Positions 8,888-16,379 of a stretch of DNA of 64,000 nt are shown in pieces. A program made the position numbers and the translations under genes. A model generated the notes under the pieces. That model saw only the letters and a program-made list of their open reading frames with translations, had not been told where the DNA came from and searched no databases. How positions within the stretch are numbered: position 1 is the first letter of the stretch; every line of letters starts with the position of its first letter. Source of the DNA: Lagierella massiliensis (lineage in GTDB: Bacteria > Bacillota > Clostridia > Tissierellales > Peptoniphilaceae); contig JAUNLT010000003.1 in the NCBI GenBank assembly GCA_030532135.1, forward strand, positions 1-64,000. Direction: 5' to 3'.

Positions 8888-9979
8888 TTATTTATTTTCT
8901 TCGTAATACTTTTGTCCAAGTAAATCTGCGGTCAATACAAAATCTCTTAATTTTTCTGGAGTAATTTCTCCAACCATATTGTGAATTGACTCTCCTTCTG
9001 CACAAGCTTTTTCACAGCCTATCATAAGGTCTTCTTCTTTTATATTCATATCTTCTAAAGCTATTGGTAGTCCTAACTTATAACACAATTCGATTACATC
9101 GTAAAGTTCTTCTTTTGGACTTGCTTCCATTAAAAGTTGAACAATAGTTCCAAATGCAACAATTTCTCCGTGCATGGACTTTACTGAGTCTATATTTGTA
9201 AATCCATTGTATATTGAATGAGCTGCTGCAAGTCCACCATTGTCAGCGCCTACTCCTGATAAATAGGTAGCGGCTTCAATAATCTTGTCTACAGATTGAT
9301 TTACTAATTTTTTATCTAAAGATTTTATAGCTATCTCTGCATGTTCAAACAATGTATCTTTGCATAATTTGCATAGAGCTAATGCTGAATCACTTATTCC
9401 GCCGCCCTCAAGAGATAACGCTTCCACCTTTTTACAAGCTCTCGCCTCATAATAAGTAGCTAGTGCATCACCTATACCTGAAACTAAAAATCTCTTTGGT
9501 GCTCCTGCTATTACAGTAGTATCTACCATAACCATGTTAGGATTGTCAGGATAGAACAAGTATCTGTCAAAAGTTCCATCATCATTGTAAATTACGGACA
9601 ATCCTGTGCAAGGTGCGTCTGTTGCAACAACTGTAGGCAATACAATTACAGGTTTTTTTGTGTAAAATGCTGTAGCTTTTGCCGTATCTATTGCAGAACC
9701 TCCACCTAATCCTATAACTGCATCTATACTATCCTCTTCTACTATTTTTGACATTCTGTCAATTTCTCCATTGGAACTGATGCCTGAAAATTCTTCATAT
9801 CTTCTGTAGACATCTTCCTCTTTAAAGCTTCTTTCCAACTTATCTTTACAGTATTTAAGACCACTTTCTGAAGCTACAAATAAAAACCTATTTCCGTAGT
9901 CTTTAGCGTACGAATAAAACTCTTCAAAAGCATCCTTTCCTTGTATATATCTTTGAGGTGCTCTTATTAACTTTAACAT
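8888..9979 (-). CDS. gldA: glycerol dehydrogenase
   Basis: NAD-dependent, metal-containing oxidation of glycerol to dihydroxyacetone. The family is the iron-containing alcohol dehydrogenase fold, GldA branch. Seen are the nucleotide-binding segment DAVIGLGGGSAIDTAKATAFY, the PTVVATDAPCTGLSVIY stretch typical of GldA, the metal-ligand region GIGDALATYYEARACKK, and the two His ligands in AAHSIYNG and SMHGEIVAFG. The length (363) is normal. A strong AGGAGG precedes the ATG. No dihydroxyacetone kinase gene is adjacent, so its pathway partners lie elsewhere. Confidence 0.93.
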   Translation of the reverse strand: MLKLIRAPQRYIQGKDAFEEFYSYAKDYGNRFLFVASESGLKYCKDKLERSFKEEDVYRRYEEFSGISSNGEIDRMSKIVEEDSIDAVIGLGGGSAIDTAKATAFYTKKPVIVLPTVVATDAPCTGLSVIYNDDGTFDRYLFYPDNPNMVMVDTTVIAGAPKRFLVSGIGDALATYYEARACKKVEALSLEGGGISDSALALCKLCKDTLFEHAEIAIKSLDKKLVNQSVDKIIEAATYLSGVGADNGGLAAAHSIYNGFTNIDSVKSMHGEIVAFGTIVQLLMEASPKEELYDVIELCYKLGLPIALEDMNIKEEDLMIGCEKACAEGESIHNMVGEITPEKLRDFVLTADLLGQKYYEENK

Positions 9980-10103
9980 ACTATCCTCCTTTTCTACTTA
10001 TTTCTAAATTGAAAACTTATTTATGCCCAATACTTTTACTCTAAAGTGATAAAATCACTCGTAAATTATTATACCCGGCAATTTATTGATTAAAACATTT
10101 ATA

Positions 10104-10138
10104 ATAACAAAAAGCCATGGGAATTTCCCATGACTTTT
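10104..10138 (-). terminator. terminator of the TPR membrane protein gene
   Basis: CATGGGAA and TTCCCATG form a near loop-free stem. On the minus strand it is followed by GCTTTTTGTTATT. Confidence 0.6.
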
Positions 10139-10147
10139 AATTTAATA

Positions 10148-10834
10148 TTATTTTTCTTTTAAATTTTCATTAATTATATTTTCTATCTTATCATATTCAG
10201 CTTTGTATTTTTCATTGTCCCATTTTTCTCTTATTTCACTTAGCAAGTCTTTTGCCTTAATAAAATCCCCTTCAATAATCAGATATAATACCTTTAATTC
10301 GGCAATTGCTTTTGCAAAATTTACATTGTCTTTATTTCTCTCAAATAAGTTTTCCTGTTTTGAATAAATCTCTTTAAACTTATCATATTCGCCTAAATGA
10401 AAGTATGCAACACAGAGATTATTCCACTGTACAAGTCTAAGTTGTTCGTCTTTTATCTTGTGAATTTCCAGAGTTTCCAACAACTCTTTCCCTTTTTCAT
10501 AATCTTTTAATTCAATGTATCCTGCAGAAAGATTTATCTTTATGATATTTTTTAGTGCATTACCTCTTGCTTTTTGCAAAAACTTTTCCATTACATCTAT
10601 GTATTCATCATATTTTTCTTCATAGAAAAGAGTTAAATAATTTTTCATCTTCCTTGTCATATATATAAAATAAAGAGAATTTACAACTAGAACTAAAAAT
10701 AAAACTATTACAGATATTTTTATATAATATGACATTACAACTTCATTGTTTAATTTAAACACTATTTGAACTAAAAGCACTAGTAACCCTACTATCAATC
10801 CAAGTCCTATAATTTTAAAAACTTTTTTATTCAT
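10148..10834 (-). CDS. membrane protein with tetratricopeptide-like repeats
   Basis: A protein of about 228 residues. Two membrane segments lie near the N-terminus (about 8-28 and 36-58), followed by a cytoplasmic helical part that reads as three or four TPR-like units (for example NIIKINLSAGYIELKDYEKGKELLETL and NNLCVAYFHLGEYDKFKEIY). The role is unknown; such proteins often scaffold membrane complexes. Two ATGs lie back to back. I prefer the second, because the GAGAGG site is five bases from it and only two from the first (10837). Confidence 0.7.
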   Translation of the reverse strand: MNKKVFKIIGLGLIVGLLVLLVQIVFKLNNEVVMSYYIKISVIVLFLVLVVNSLYFIYMTRKMKNYLTLFYEEKYDEYIDVMEKFLQKARGNALKNIIKINLSAGYIELKDYEKGKELLETLEIHKIKDEQLRLVQWNNLCVAYFHLGEYDKFKEIYSKQENLFERNKDNVNFAKAIAELKVLYLIIEGDFIKAKDLLSEIREKWDNEKYKAEYDKIENIINENLKEK

Positions 10835-10859
10835 CATAACCTCTCTTTAATTTAATCTA

Positions 10860-10893
10860 TACTTTTCATTTTAATATATTAAAATGAAAAGTA
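10860..10893. repeat. 34-bp perfect palindrome
   Basis: The two 17-base halves are exact reverse complements with no spacer (centre between 10876 and 10877, right half beginning TATTAAAATGAAAAG). It sits in the 65-base gap between the DUF488 gene and the TPR gene, with no T-tract on either side. It could be a terminator-like hairpin or a cruciform-forming site. Confidence 0.7.
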
Positions 10894-10899
10894 GCAAAT

Positions 10900-11265
10900 T
10901 TATAAATTATTTAAAATCCATTCTTTAAACACTACCGCATTATTGTGTTTTTCGTCTTTTGCAGAAAATAGCAATAACACATCTTCTTTTTTTAAGCTAT
11001 CCTTTATTCTAACTAAAACATCCTTAGACTTTGAATTGTTTTTAAGTTCCTTAAAGTACCTTATTTTAAATTCAGAAAATTTTTCCACATCATGACCATA
11101 CCACTTTCTAAGTTCATTTGAAGGAGCTATCTCTTTTTCCCAAATAAAAGGTTTCAAAGACTCTTTACTTATTCCTCGAGGCCATAACCTATCAATTAAA
11201 AATCTTTTACCTTTTACTGATTCGTCTAAATCGTAAACACGAATAAGTTTAATTGAATTTTTCAA
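10900..11265 (-). CDS. DUF488 family protein (YeaO-like)
   Basis: A 121-residue member of the DUF488 family. The signature LIRVYDLDESVKGKRFLIDRLWPRGISKE and the WYGHDVEKFSEFKIRYFKEL stretch are characteristic. The biochemical role is not established. The AAGGGAAGTG site precedes the ATG. It stands alone between the acyltransferase operon and the TPR gene, and the 34-bp palindrome follows its stop. Confidence 0.88.
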   Translation of the reverse strand: MKNSIKLIRVYDLDESVKGKRFLIDRLWPRGISKESLKPFIWEKEIAPSNELRKWYGHDVEKFSEFKIRYFKELKNNSKSKDVLVRIKDSLKKEDVLLLFSAKDEKHNNAVVFKEWILNNL

Positions 11266-11357
11266 TTTTTCACTTCCCTTAAGTTTCTAACCATAAATCC
11301 TAACTTTTAAAATAATCTTCTAATTCATCTTTACACTAAAATGACCAATAAAAAAAT

Positions 11358-11899
11358 CTACTCAGGGAATACTAAAACAGAGATCTTTTCATTGTAACTA
11401 TCTTTATCTATATCACAATAGTACAGTTTCTTTTCCTCATCCCATAGCAAGTCAAATACTTCATCTTCAATTTTTATATAAGCATATTTTTGTCTTTGCA
11501 TTTCTACAGTTATTGAACAAATATTATCTTTTATTACAACCTTTGGATTTACATTCACCTTTTTTGCTTTATTTTCATCTAATATGGGGTTTAAAGTTTT
11601 TTTACCCAATCTATCAACATTAAAGTAATTTGATGTGGTTGCATACTCTGCTCCTTCAAAAATTACTATATCCGGCTTAAAAATATTAAAGTAATAGTCA
11701 AAGTCTATAACATTTTCATAAGCGTATATATTGATACATTCAGAAAAAGGAATATGTGTCATTCTAGCTCTAGAATTTAAATAACTACCTTGAAAAAACA
11801 ATGCCCTAATTCCGTTATTAGTATTTTTGTTTCTCTTAAAAATAAATTCTCTATAATTAAAATCTATATTTATCTCTTCTCTAATATGGGATAAATCTT
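11358..11899 (-). pseudogene. 3' part of the frameshifted DHHW/AlgX-like gene
   Basis: In the -1 frame relative to the upstream part, the sequence is open without a stop through IEDLSHIREEINIDF and FQGSYLNSRARMTHIPF to the end at 11358. FQGSYLNSRAR corresponds to the Ser-containing block of SGNH/DHHW proteins, and PDIVIFEGAEYATTSNYF to the block usually holding the conserved Glu near the end of the AlgX-type domain. The only ATG-initiated reading would start late (11801) with no ribosome site, so I read this as the missing C-terminal third of the gene at 11900-12685, separated by one lost base. Confidence 0.7.
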
Positions 11900-12685
11900 C
11901 TATATTTTTTTGTATTCATCTTTTAGGACAAACTTTTCCACTTCTTCATTTATCTTGAACTGGGAAACTGGAAGACTTGTCATAGTTTCTTTAACAATAT
12001 TAAAATCCTCCATAGAGTTAAACTTAACTTGTGGATAATATTTTTTTACTCTTTCTAAAATATTATTAATTCCATAGTATGCACCAAGATCATTCCAATG
12101 ACCTACGTCATATTTTACGTTAAATACTTGTTCTTCTTTTGCTTTTTCTTCTAAAATTAACGCATTATCCACAAATTCTATTTCTTCCTCTTTTAATTTA
12201 AGCCTTAAATAATCAAGTAATTTATTATTATAATTGTATCCTTCAGGTAAGTAATCTCTGTAAATAGTAGTTTTTGAAGGGTTATTAACATAGATAAACA
12301 AAACATTTCTACTATTACAGTACTCTTGAATATTCTTAACGTGATCTACATATTTGTCTAAAAATTCATAGTTAGGGTCTTCCACCTTGAGTTTAAAAAA
12401 TACTTGACCATCTTTACCATATTCATAAGAAGGATGAATCATCTCATTAAACAATTTATCATTCATTTGAGTATTTAAATTAATAGCTAATTCTCTTAAC
12501 CCAATTCTATCATTAATATAATTTTTTAAATTTTCAGTAAAACCTGAAATTTGTCCAAAAGGTGATTCAGCTAATTTTCTATTGTCAATAGCACTAACGC
12601 TATTAGGCTTAAAGTTAAAATTTAAAACAGGTATAAGAACCATAAGTCCTATACACATTAAAAAAAATGTCTTTATTTTTTTCAT
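11900..12685 (-). CDS. DHHW/AlgX-like acetyltransferase partner protein, 5' part
   Basis: Membrane-anchored extracellular protein that works with an MBOAT acyltransferase to O-acetylate a surface polymer. There is one N-terminal membrane segment (FFLMCIGLMVLIPVL). The SGNH-like domain then carries FIYVNNPSKTTIYRDYLPEG and KYDVGHWNDLGAYYGI, the DxHW-type catalytic block. It stops at 261 residues in a TAG just after a run of seven A (11905-11911), whereas related proteins run to about 380-440. The -1 frame continues the domain, so the gene is interrupted. It follows the MBOAT gene by 14 bases. Confidence 0.75.
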   Translation of the reverse strand: MKKIKTFFLMCIGLMVLIPVLNFNFKPNSVSAIDNRKLAESPFGQISGFTENLKNYINDRIGLRELAINLNTQMNDKLFNEMIHPSYEYGKDGQVFFKLKVEDPNYEFLDKYVDHVKNIQEYCNSRNVLFIYVNNPSKTTIYRDYLPEGYNYNNKLLDYLRLKLKEEEIEFVDNALILEEKAKEEQVFNVKYDVGHWNDLGAYYGINNILERVKKYYPQVKFNSMEDFNIVKETMTSLPVSQFKINEEVEKFVLKDEYKKI

Positions 12686-12699
12686 CTTACACCTGCTTT

Positions 12700-14100
12700 C
12701 TAAAATTGAAAATAAATAAATGGGCTATAGCTTCCACTCATTACAATCATAAGAGATATTCCAAACATAAATATCAATAATAGGTATTTTGAGGCTACTA
12801 ATAACTTATTATTTTTCATTTTTTCATTAAATCTATTTAAATCCACAACTGGCAATACATATGATCCTAGTAGGGCTATTAGCAATATAGTCGCAATTTT
12901 ATTACTAAAATAATATTTAAAACTAAATTGCACAAATCCTACATCTTTTAGATTGAACATCTCCAATAAGAAAGGGAATAGAGTTGCCTTTGAGGGCATT
13001 AAAAAAATAAGCCATCCAAAACTTACAACTAATGTTACATATATCCATCTAATACCTTTAGGTATTTTCTCAAATAGTTCTTTCTTCATGAGTAATTTTT
13101 CTAAAACTCTTACCAATCCATGTATAAGACCCCATAATAGATATAGTATTCCAGCTCCATGCCATATTCCTGTTAGGATGAAAACTACTATTAAATTAAC
13201 ATACACATTTCCTCTACGACTTCCCCCTAAAGGAAAATAAACATATTCCTTAAACCAGTTTCCCAAAGAAATATGCCACCTTCTCCAAAATTCAGAAATT
13301 GAAGTAGAAATATAAGGAAAATTGAAATTCTCTTTAAAATCAAATCCTAACATTCTAGATATGCCAATTGCCATGTCTGAATAACCGCTCCAGTCAAAGT
13401 AAATCGCAAACATATAGCTAACCAAAACTAGCCAATGGGTAGGTATATCTATTCCAGATTGTGTCCAATCCGATAGTAGATTAGTTGTTAAATCTATAAG
13501 CGTATCTGCAATAAAAACCTTTTTAAAAAGTCCAACTATAAATCTTTCTACCCCATTTAAAAAAGAATCAAAATTTACACTAATGTGGTTAACTTGTTTA
13601 ATAAAATCTTTATATAAAATTATTGGTCCTTGTAATATTTTTGTGAATAGAAAGAAATAAAGACCCACGTCTAAAATATTTTTAGTAAAAATACTATTGT
13701 CTCTATAAATGTCCACTAGATATGAAATCATGCTAAATACTACAAAAGATATTCCTAATGGAATAATCAACTCAAATAAAGGAATATCTGTATGTAAATA
13801 TTGATTTATTTTGTCCAATAAATAATTAATATATTTAAAATAAAAAAGAACAAATACATCTACTGAAATTGCAAATAATAATGAAATTTTACTTCTATAC
13901 TTATGTATTATAAATCCAAAACCATAATTTAAAATAGCCAATATAATAATATATATAAAATTCAATTTACCTGTGAACACATAAAATCCTAAACTCATAA
14001 ATAATAGTATGGGTTTCTTGTATTTATCATTTAATAAAAAATACAAAATTAAGGTTATAGGCAAAAAGAAGTATACAAAAATAGTAGAGCTAAAAACCAT
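12700..14100 (-). CDS. MBOAT family O-acyltransferase (AlgI/DltB/PatA-like)
   Basis: Polytopic membrane enzyme of 466 residues that moves acyl groups across the membrane for attachment to an exopolymer. Ten or more hydrophobic helices are visible. Diagnostic blocks are YFDWSGYSDMAIGISRMLGFDFKENFNFPY, SISEFWRRWHISLGNWFKEYVYFPLGG and the catalytic-His motif LTGIWHGAGILYLLWG. The partner DHHW gene follows 14 bases downstream. Whether the substrate is peptidoglycan, teichoic acid or capsule is not visible. There is no dltA, dltC or polysaccharide cluster here, which makes DltB itself unlikely. Confidence 0.9.
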   Translation of the reverse strand: MVFSSTIFVYFFLPITLILYFLLNDKYKKPILLFMSLGFYVFTGKLNFIYIIILAILNYGFGFIIHKYRSKISLLFAISVDVFVLFYFKYINYLLDKINQYLHTDIPLFELIIPLGISFVVFSMISYLVDIYRDNSIFTKNILDVGLYFFLFTKILQGPIILYKDFIKQVNHISVNFDSFLNGVERFIVGLFKKVFIADTLIDLTTNLLSDWTQSGIDIPTHWLVLVSYMFAIYFDWSGYSDMAIGISRMLGFDFKENFNFPYISTSISEFWRRWHISLGNWFKEYVYFPLGGSRRGNVYVNLIVVFILTGIWHGAGILYLLWGLIHGLVRVLEKLLMKKELFEKIPKGIRWIYVTLVVSFGWLIFLMPSKATLFPFLLEMFNLKDVGFVQFSFKYYFSNKIATILLIALLGSYVLPVVDLNRFNEKMKNNKLLVASKYLLLIFMFGISLMIVMSGSYSPFIYFQF

Positions 14101-14190
14101 AAATTGACTCCTTATATATTAATTGTCCTTAGATAAAATTGTACTTATAATAAAAATAGTCCTAAAAACTAGAAGAATAAAAATATACTA

Positions 14191-14226
14191 CAATTTTATC
14201 TTTCTTTGTTTACAATTGTAAACAAG
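14191..14226 (-). promoter_or_regulatory. candidate promoter and 20-bp palindrome upstream of the MBOAT gene
   Basis: A perfect palindrome, TTGTTTACAATTGTAAACAA, occupies 14207-14226. On the minus strand its TTTACA could serve as a -35 with TAAAAT 18 bases downstream. It suggests repressor control of the acyltransferase operon. The regulator is not identified, and the TetR protein next door has a different operator. Confidence 0.4.
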
Positions 14227-14440
14227 TAGGATTATCCACTCAGTTCAGTATATCATATCAGCTTGTGGATATAGATAAATCTCTTTAAATAATTTACAAA
14301 ATTTTAATCTTATTTTAAAAATATTCGTTTAGATGAAAGTAAATATTTTTACATTAAAAAATATTCTAATTTCACTTAAAACACCTAATTATTAATACAA
14401 AAAAATATTGTTTTTTCCTTAAAATTATTGTATATTATTT
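14227..14440. other. AT-rich divergent intergenic region
   Basis: The stretch between the acyltransferase operon and the efflux operon. Apart from the two promoters at its edges I see no ORF or RNA gene. Confidence 0.4.
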
Positions 14441-14461
14441 ATAGACTGACTGTCAGTCTAT
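14408..14461 (+). promoter_or_regulatory. TetR operon promoter and operator
   Basis: TTGTTT, a 17-base spacer and TATATT make a plausible promoter. TAGACTGACTGTCAGTCTA (14442-14460; perfect to 14441-14461) is a 9-1-9 inverted repeat of the kind bound by TetR proteins. It overlaps the likely transcription start, just ahead of the TAGGAGG ribosome site. This fits autorepression of the operon. Confidence 0.7.
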
Positions 14462-14472
14462 AGGAGGTAGTT

Positions 14473-15081
14473 ATGAATCCAGAAGAAAGAAAAAAAATTA
14501 TATTGGATGTATCAGAACAACTATTTTATAAAAAGGGTTATGACAATACTTCTACACAAGAAATAATAAAAAAATCTAAAATTGCAAGGGGAACTCTATA
14601 TTATTATTTTCCAAAAAAAGAAGATATTTTAGATGCAGTTATTAAAAGAAGTGCAGAAGAAGTTTTTACAAATGCAAAAAAAATTGCATATGACAAAACT
14701 TTACCTGCTGATAAAAGACTTGTTAGCACTCTTATTGCAATGAGCGAAGACAGTAAAAAAAATTCCCTAGAACTGGAGCAGGTACATTCTCCACAAAATG
14801 CTCTCATGCATCAAAAAATAAATGACTATATTTTAAAAAATGCAGGTCCTTTTTTAACTGATATTGTAAAGGACGGAATAGAAGATAAAATTTTTAATAC
14901 AAAATATCCAGATGAATGTGTAGAGATGATTTTAATTTATGCCAATGAAGGGTTTGATTATCTTAACCACGAAAACGACAAAGAAAAAATGATGAGAAAG
15001 TTTCAAGCATTCTTTTATAACGCCCACAGATTGTTAGGTGCGAAGGAAAACAGCTTAGATTTTATAAGGATTTTAAAATAG
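14473..15081 (+). CDS. TetR/AcrR-family transcriptional regulator
   Basis: A 202-residue repressor. The N-terminal helix-turn-helix is clear (SEQLFYKKGYDNTSTQEIIKKSKIARGTLYYYFPKKEDILDAVI). The C-terminal ligand-binding part is diverse, as in the family. It is the first gene of a four-gene transcription unit with MFS and ABC exporters, and its own promoter carries a palindrome over the start site. The likely job is to sense a toxic compound and release expression of the pumps. Confidence 0.92.
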   Translation: MNPEERKKIILDVSEQLFYKKGYDNTSTQEIIKKSKIARGTLYYYFPKKEDILDAVIKRSAEEVFTNAKKIAYDKTLPADKRLVSTLIAMSEDSKKNSLELEQVHSPQNALMHQKINDYILKNAGPFLTDIVKDGIEDKIFNTKYPDECVEMILIYANEGFDYLNHENDKEKMMRKFQAFFYNAHRLLGAKENSLDFIRILK

Positions 15082-15083
15082 CT

Positions 15084-16379
15084 ATGAAAAAGAATTTTAA
15101 TAAGTTTTTAATACTCTGGTTTGGACAACTAATAGCTTCCATAGGAAGTGGATTAAGTGCCTTCGCCTTGGGAGTATATGCCTTTGAGATTTCCAAATCT
15201 GCCTTTGATTCTTCCATGGTAATGTTACTAGGTTTTTTACCATCTGTACTATTGCTCATACCATCAGGCGTATTGGCAGATAGACACGACAGAAGATTGT
15301 TGATGATTTTAGGAGATAGTTTTTCTGCACTAGGTGTTTTGTTTATCCTTCTTATGAAGTTGTATTCAGACTTGTCTCTAATTCACATATACATAGGCGT
15401 TGTAATTAGTTCTATCTTTTCATCTCTTATGCAGCCTGCATATCAAGCTACTGTAACCGACTTATTAGATGAAGAAGACTATACTAAATCCAGTGGCATG
15501 ATTCAAATTGCATCTTCATCTAAGTTCTTATTATCACCTATTTTAGCAGGATTTTTTTTAAGAACTCATGGTATTGAATTTATTTTATCTATTGATATAG
15601 GAACGATTTTAATAACTGTTCTAACTACTTTTGCTATTAGAAAAAATCTTCCAAAGAAAAAAATGATAGCCGATAAAAACTTTTTTAAAAATTTAAGCTT
15701 TGCTTGGAAAGAACTTAAAAATAATAGAGGAATTTTAAATTTAGTTCTTATAGCTGGTCTACTTACCTTTTTTATGGGTATTTTACAAACCCTCTCTGGA
15801 CCATATATATTAAGCTTTTCAAATAAAGAAAGCCTTGGATTTAGTATTTCTATTTCTGCTGTGGGAATGCTTGTAAGTAGCGTATTAATAGGCTTTGGAT
15901 TTTTAAAAAAGAATTTTGTAAATACCATGAGTATTGCCCTATTTTTTGCTGGAGTATTTATGTTTTTATATGGATTTACTGAAGTTTTATACCTAGTAAC
16001 TTTAAGTGGATTTTTGTTCTTTTTAAATTTACCTATTATAAATTCCTGCATGGATTATTTAGTGAGAGCAAATGTAAAAAATTCATACCAAGGAAGAATT
16101 TGGTCATTTATCGGCTTTATTTCTCAGTTGGGTTATGTTCTAGCCTATCCCCTTGCTGGTATTTTGGCAGACCTAATCTTTAGTCCAGCATTTAATAATG
16201 GAGGCTTTTTATATAATAATTTAGGTAAAATAATTGGAACTGGACCTAGTAGAGGGATTGGATTTGTAATAATCTTAGGTGGTTTTGGTTTATCCATAAC
16301 AGCATTTTTTATAAAAAATAATAAAGCAGTTAAAAATCTTGAACTTATTTCAACAAGAGGAGGATCAAATGAATCTTAA
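15084..16379 (+). CDS. MFS transporter (MFS_3/macrolide-efflux type)
   Basis: A 431-residue, 12-helix major facilitator exporter. The start FLILWFGQLIASIGSGLSAFALGVYAFEISKSAF and the loop 2-3 motif GVLADRHDRRLLMILGD are typical of the MefA/EntS-like branch. It starts three bases after the tetR stop, with AAGGA upstream, and its end overlaps the permease start by 11 bases. It is probably a proton-driven exporter of a small hydrophobic compound. The substrate is not predictable. Confidence 0.85.
   Translation: MKKNFNKFLILWFGQLIASIGSGLSAFALGVYAFEISKSAFDSSMVMLLGFLPSVLLLIPSGVLADRHDRRLLMILGDSFSALGVLFILLMKLYSDLSLIHIYIGVVISSIFSSLMQPAYQATVTDLLDEEDYTKSSGMIQIASSSKFLLSPILAGFFLRTHGIEFILSIDIGTILITVLTTFAIRKNLPKKKMIADKNFFKNLSFAWKELKNNRGILNLVLIAGLLTFFMGILQTLSGPYILSFSNKESLGFSISISAVGMLVSSVLIGFGFLKKNFVNTMSIALFFAGVFMFLYGFTEVLYLVTLSGFLFFLNLPIINSCMDYLVRANVKNSYQGRIWSFIGFISQLGYVLAYPLAGILADLIFSPAFNNGGFLYNNLGKIIGTGPSRGIGFVIILGGFGLSITAFFIKNNKAVKNLELISTRGGSNES

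Noticed and set aside
15062..15259. Minus-strand frames opposite the TetR-MFS-ABC operon
   Set aside because: No ribosome sites; the plus-strand genes have full family signatures.
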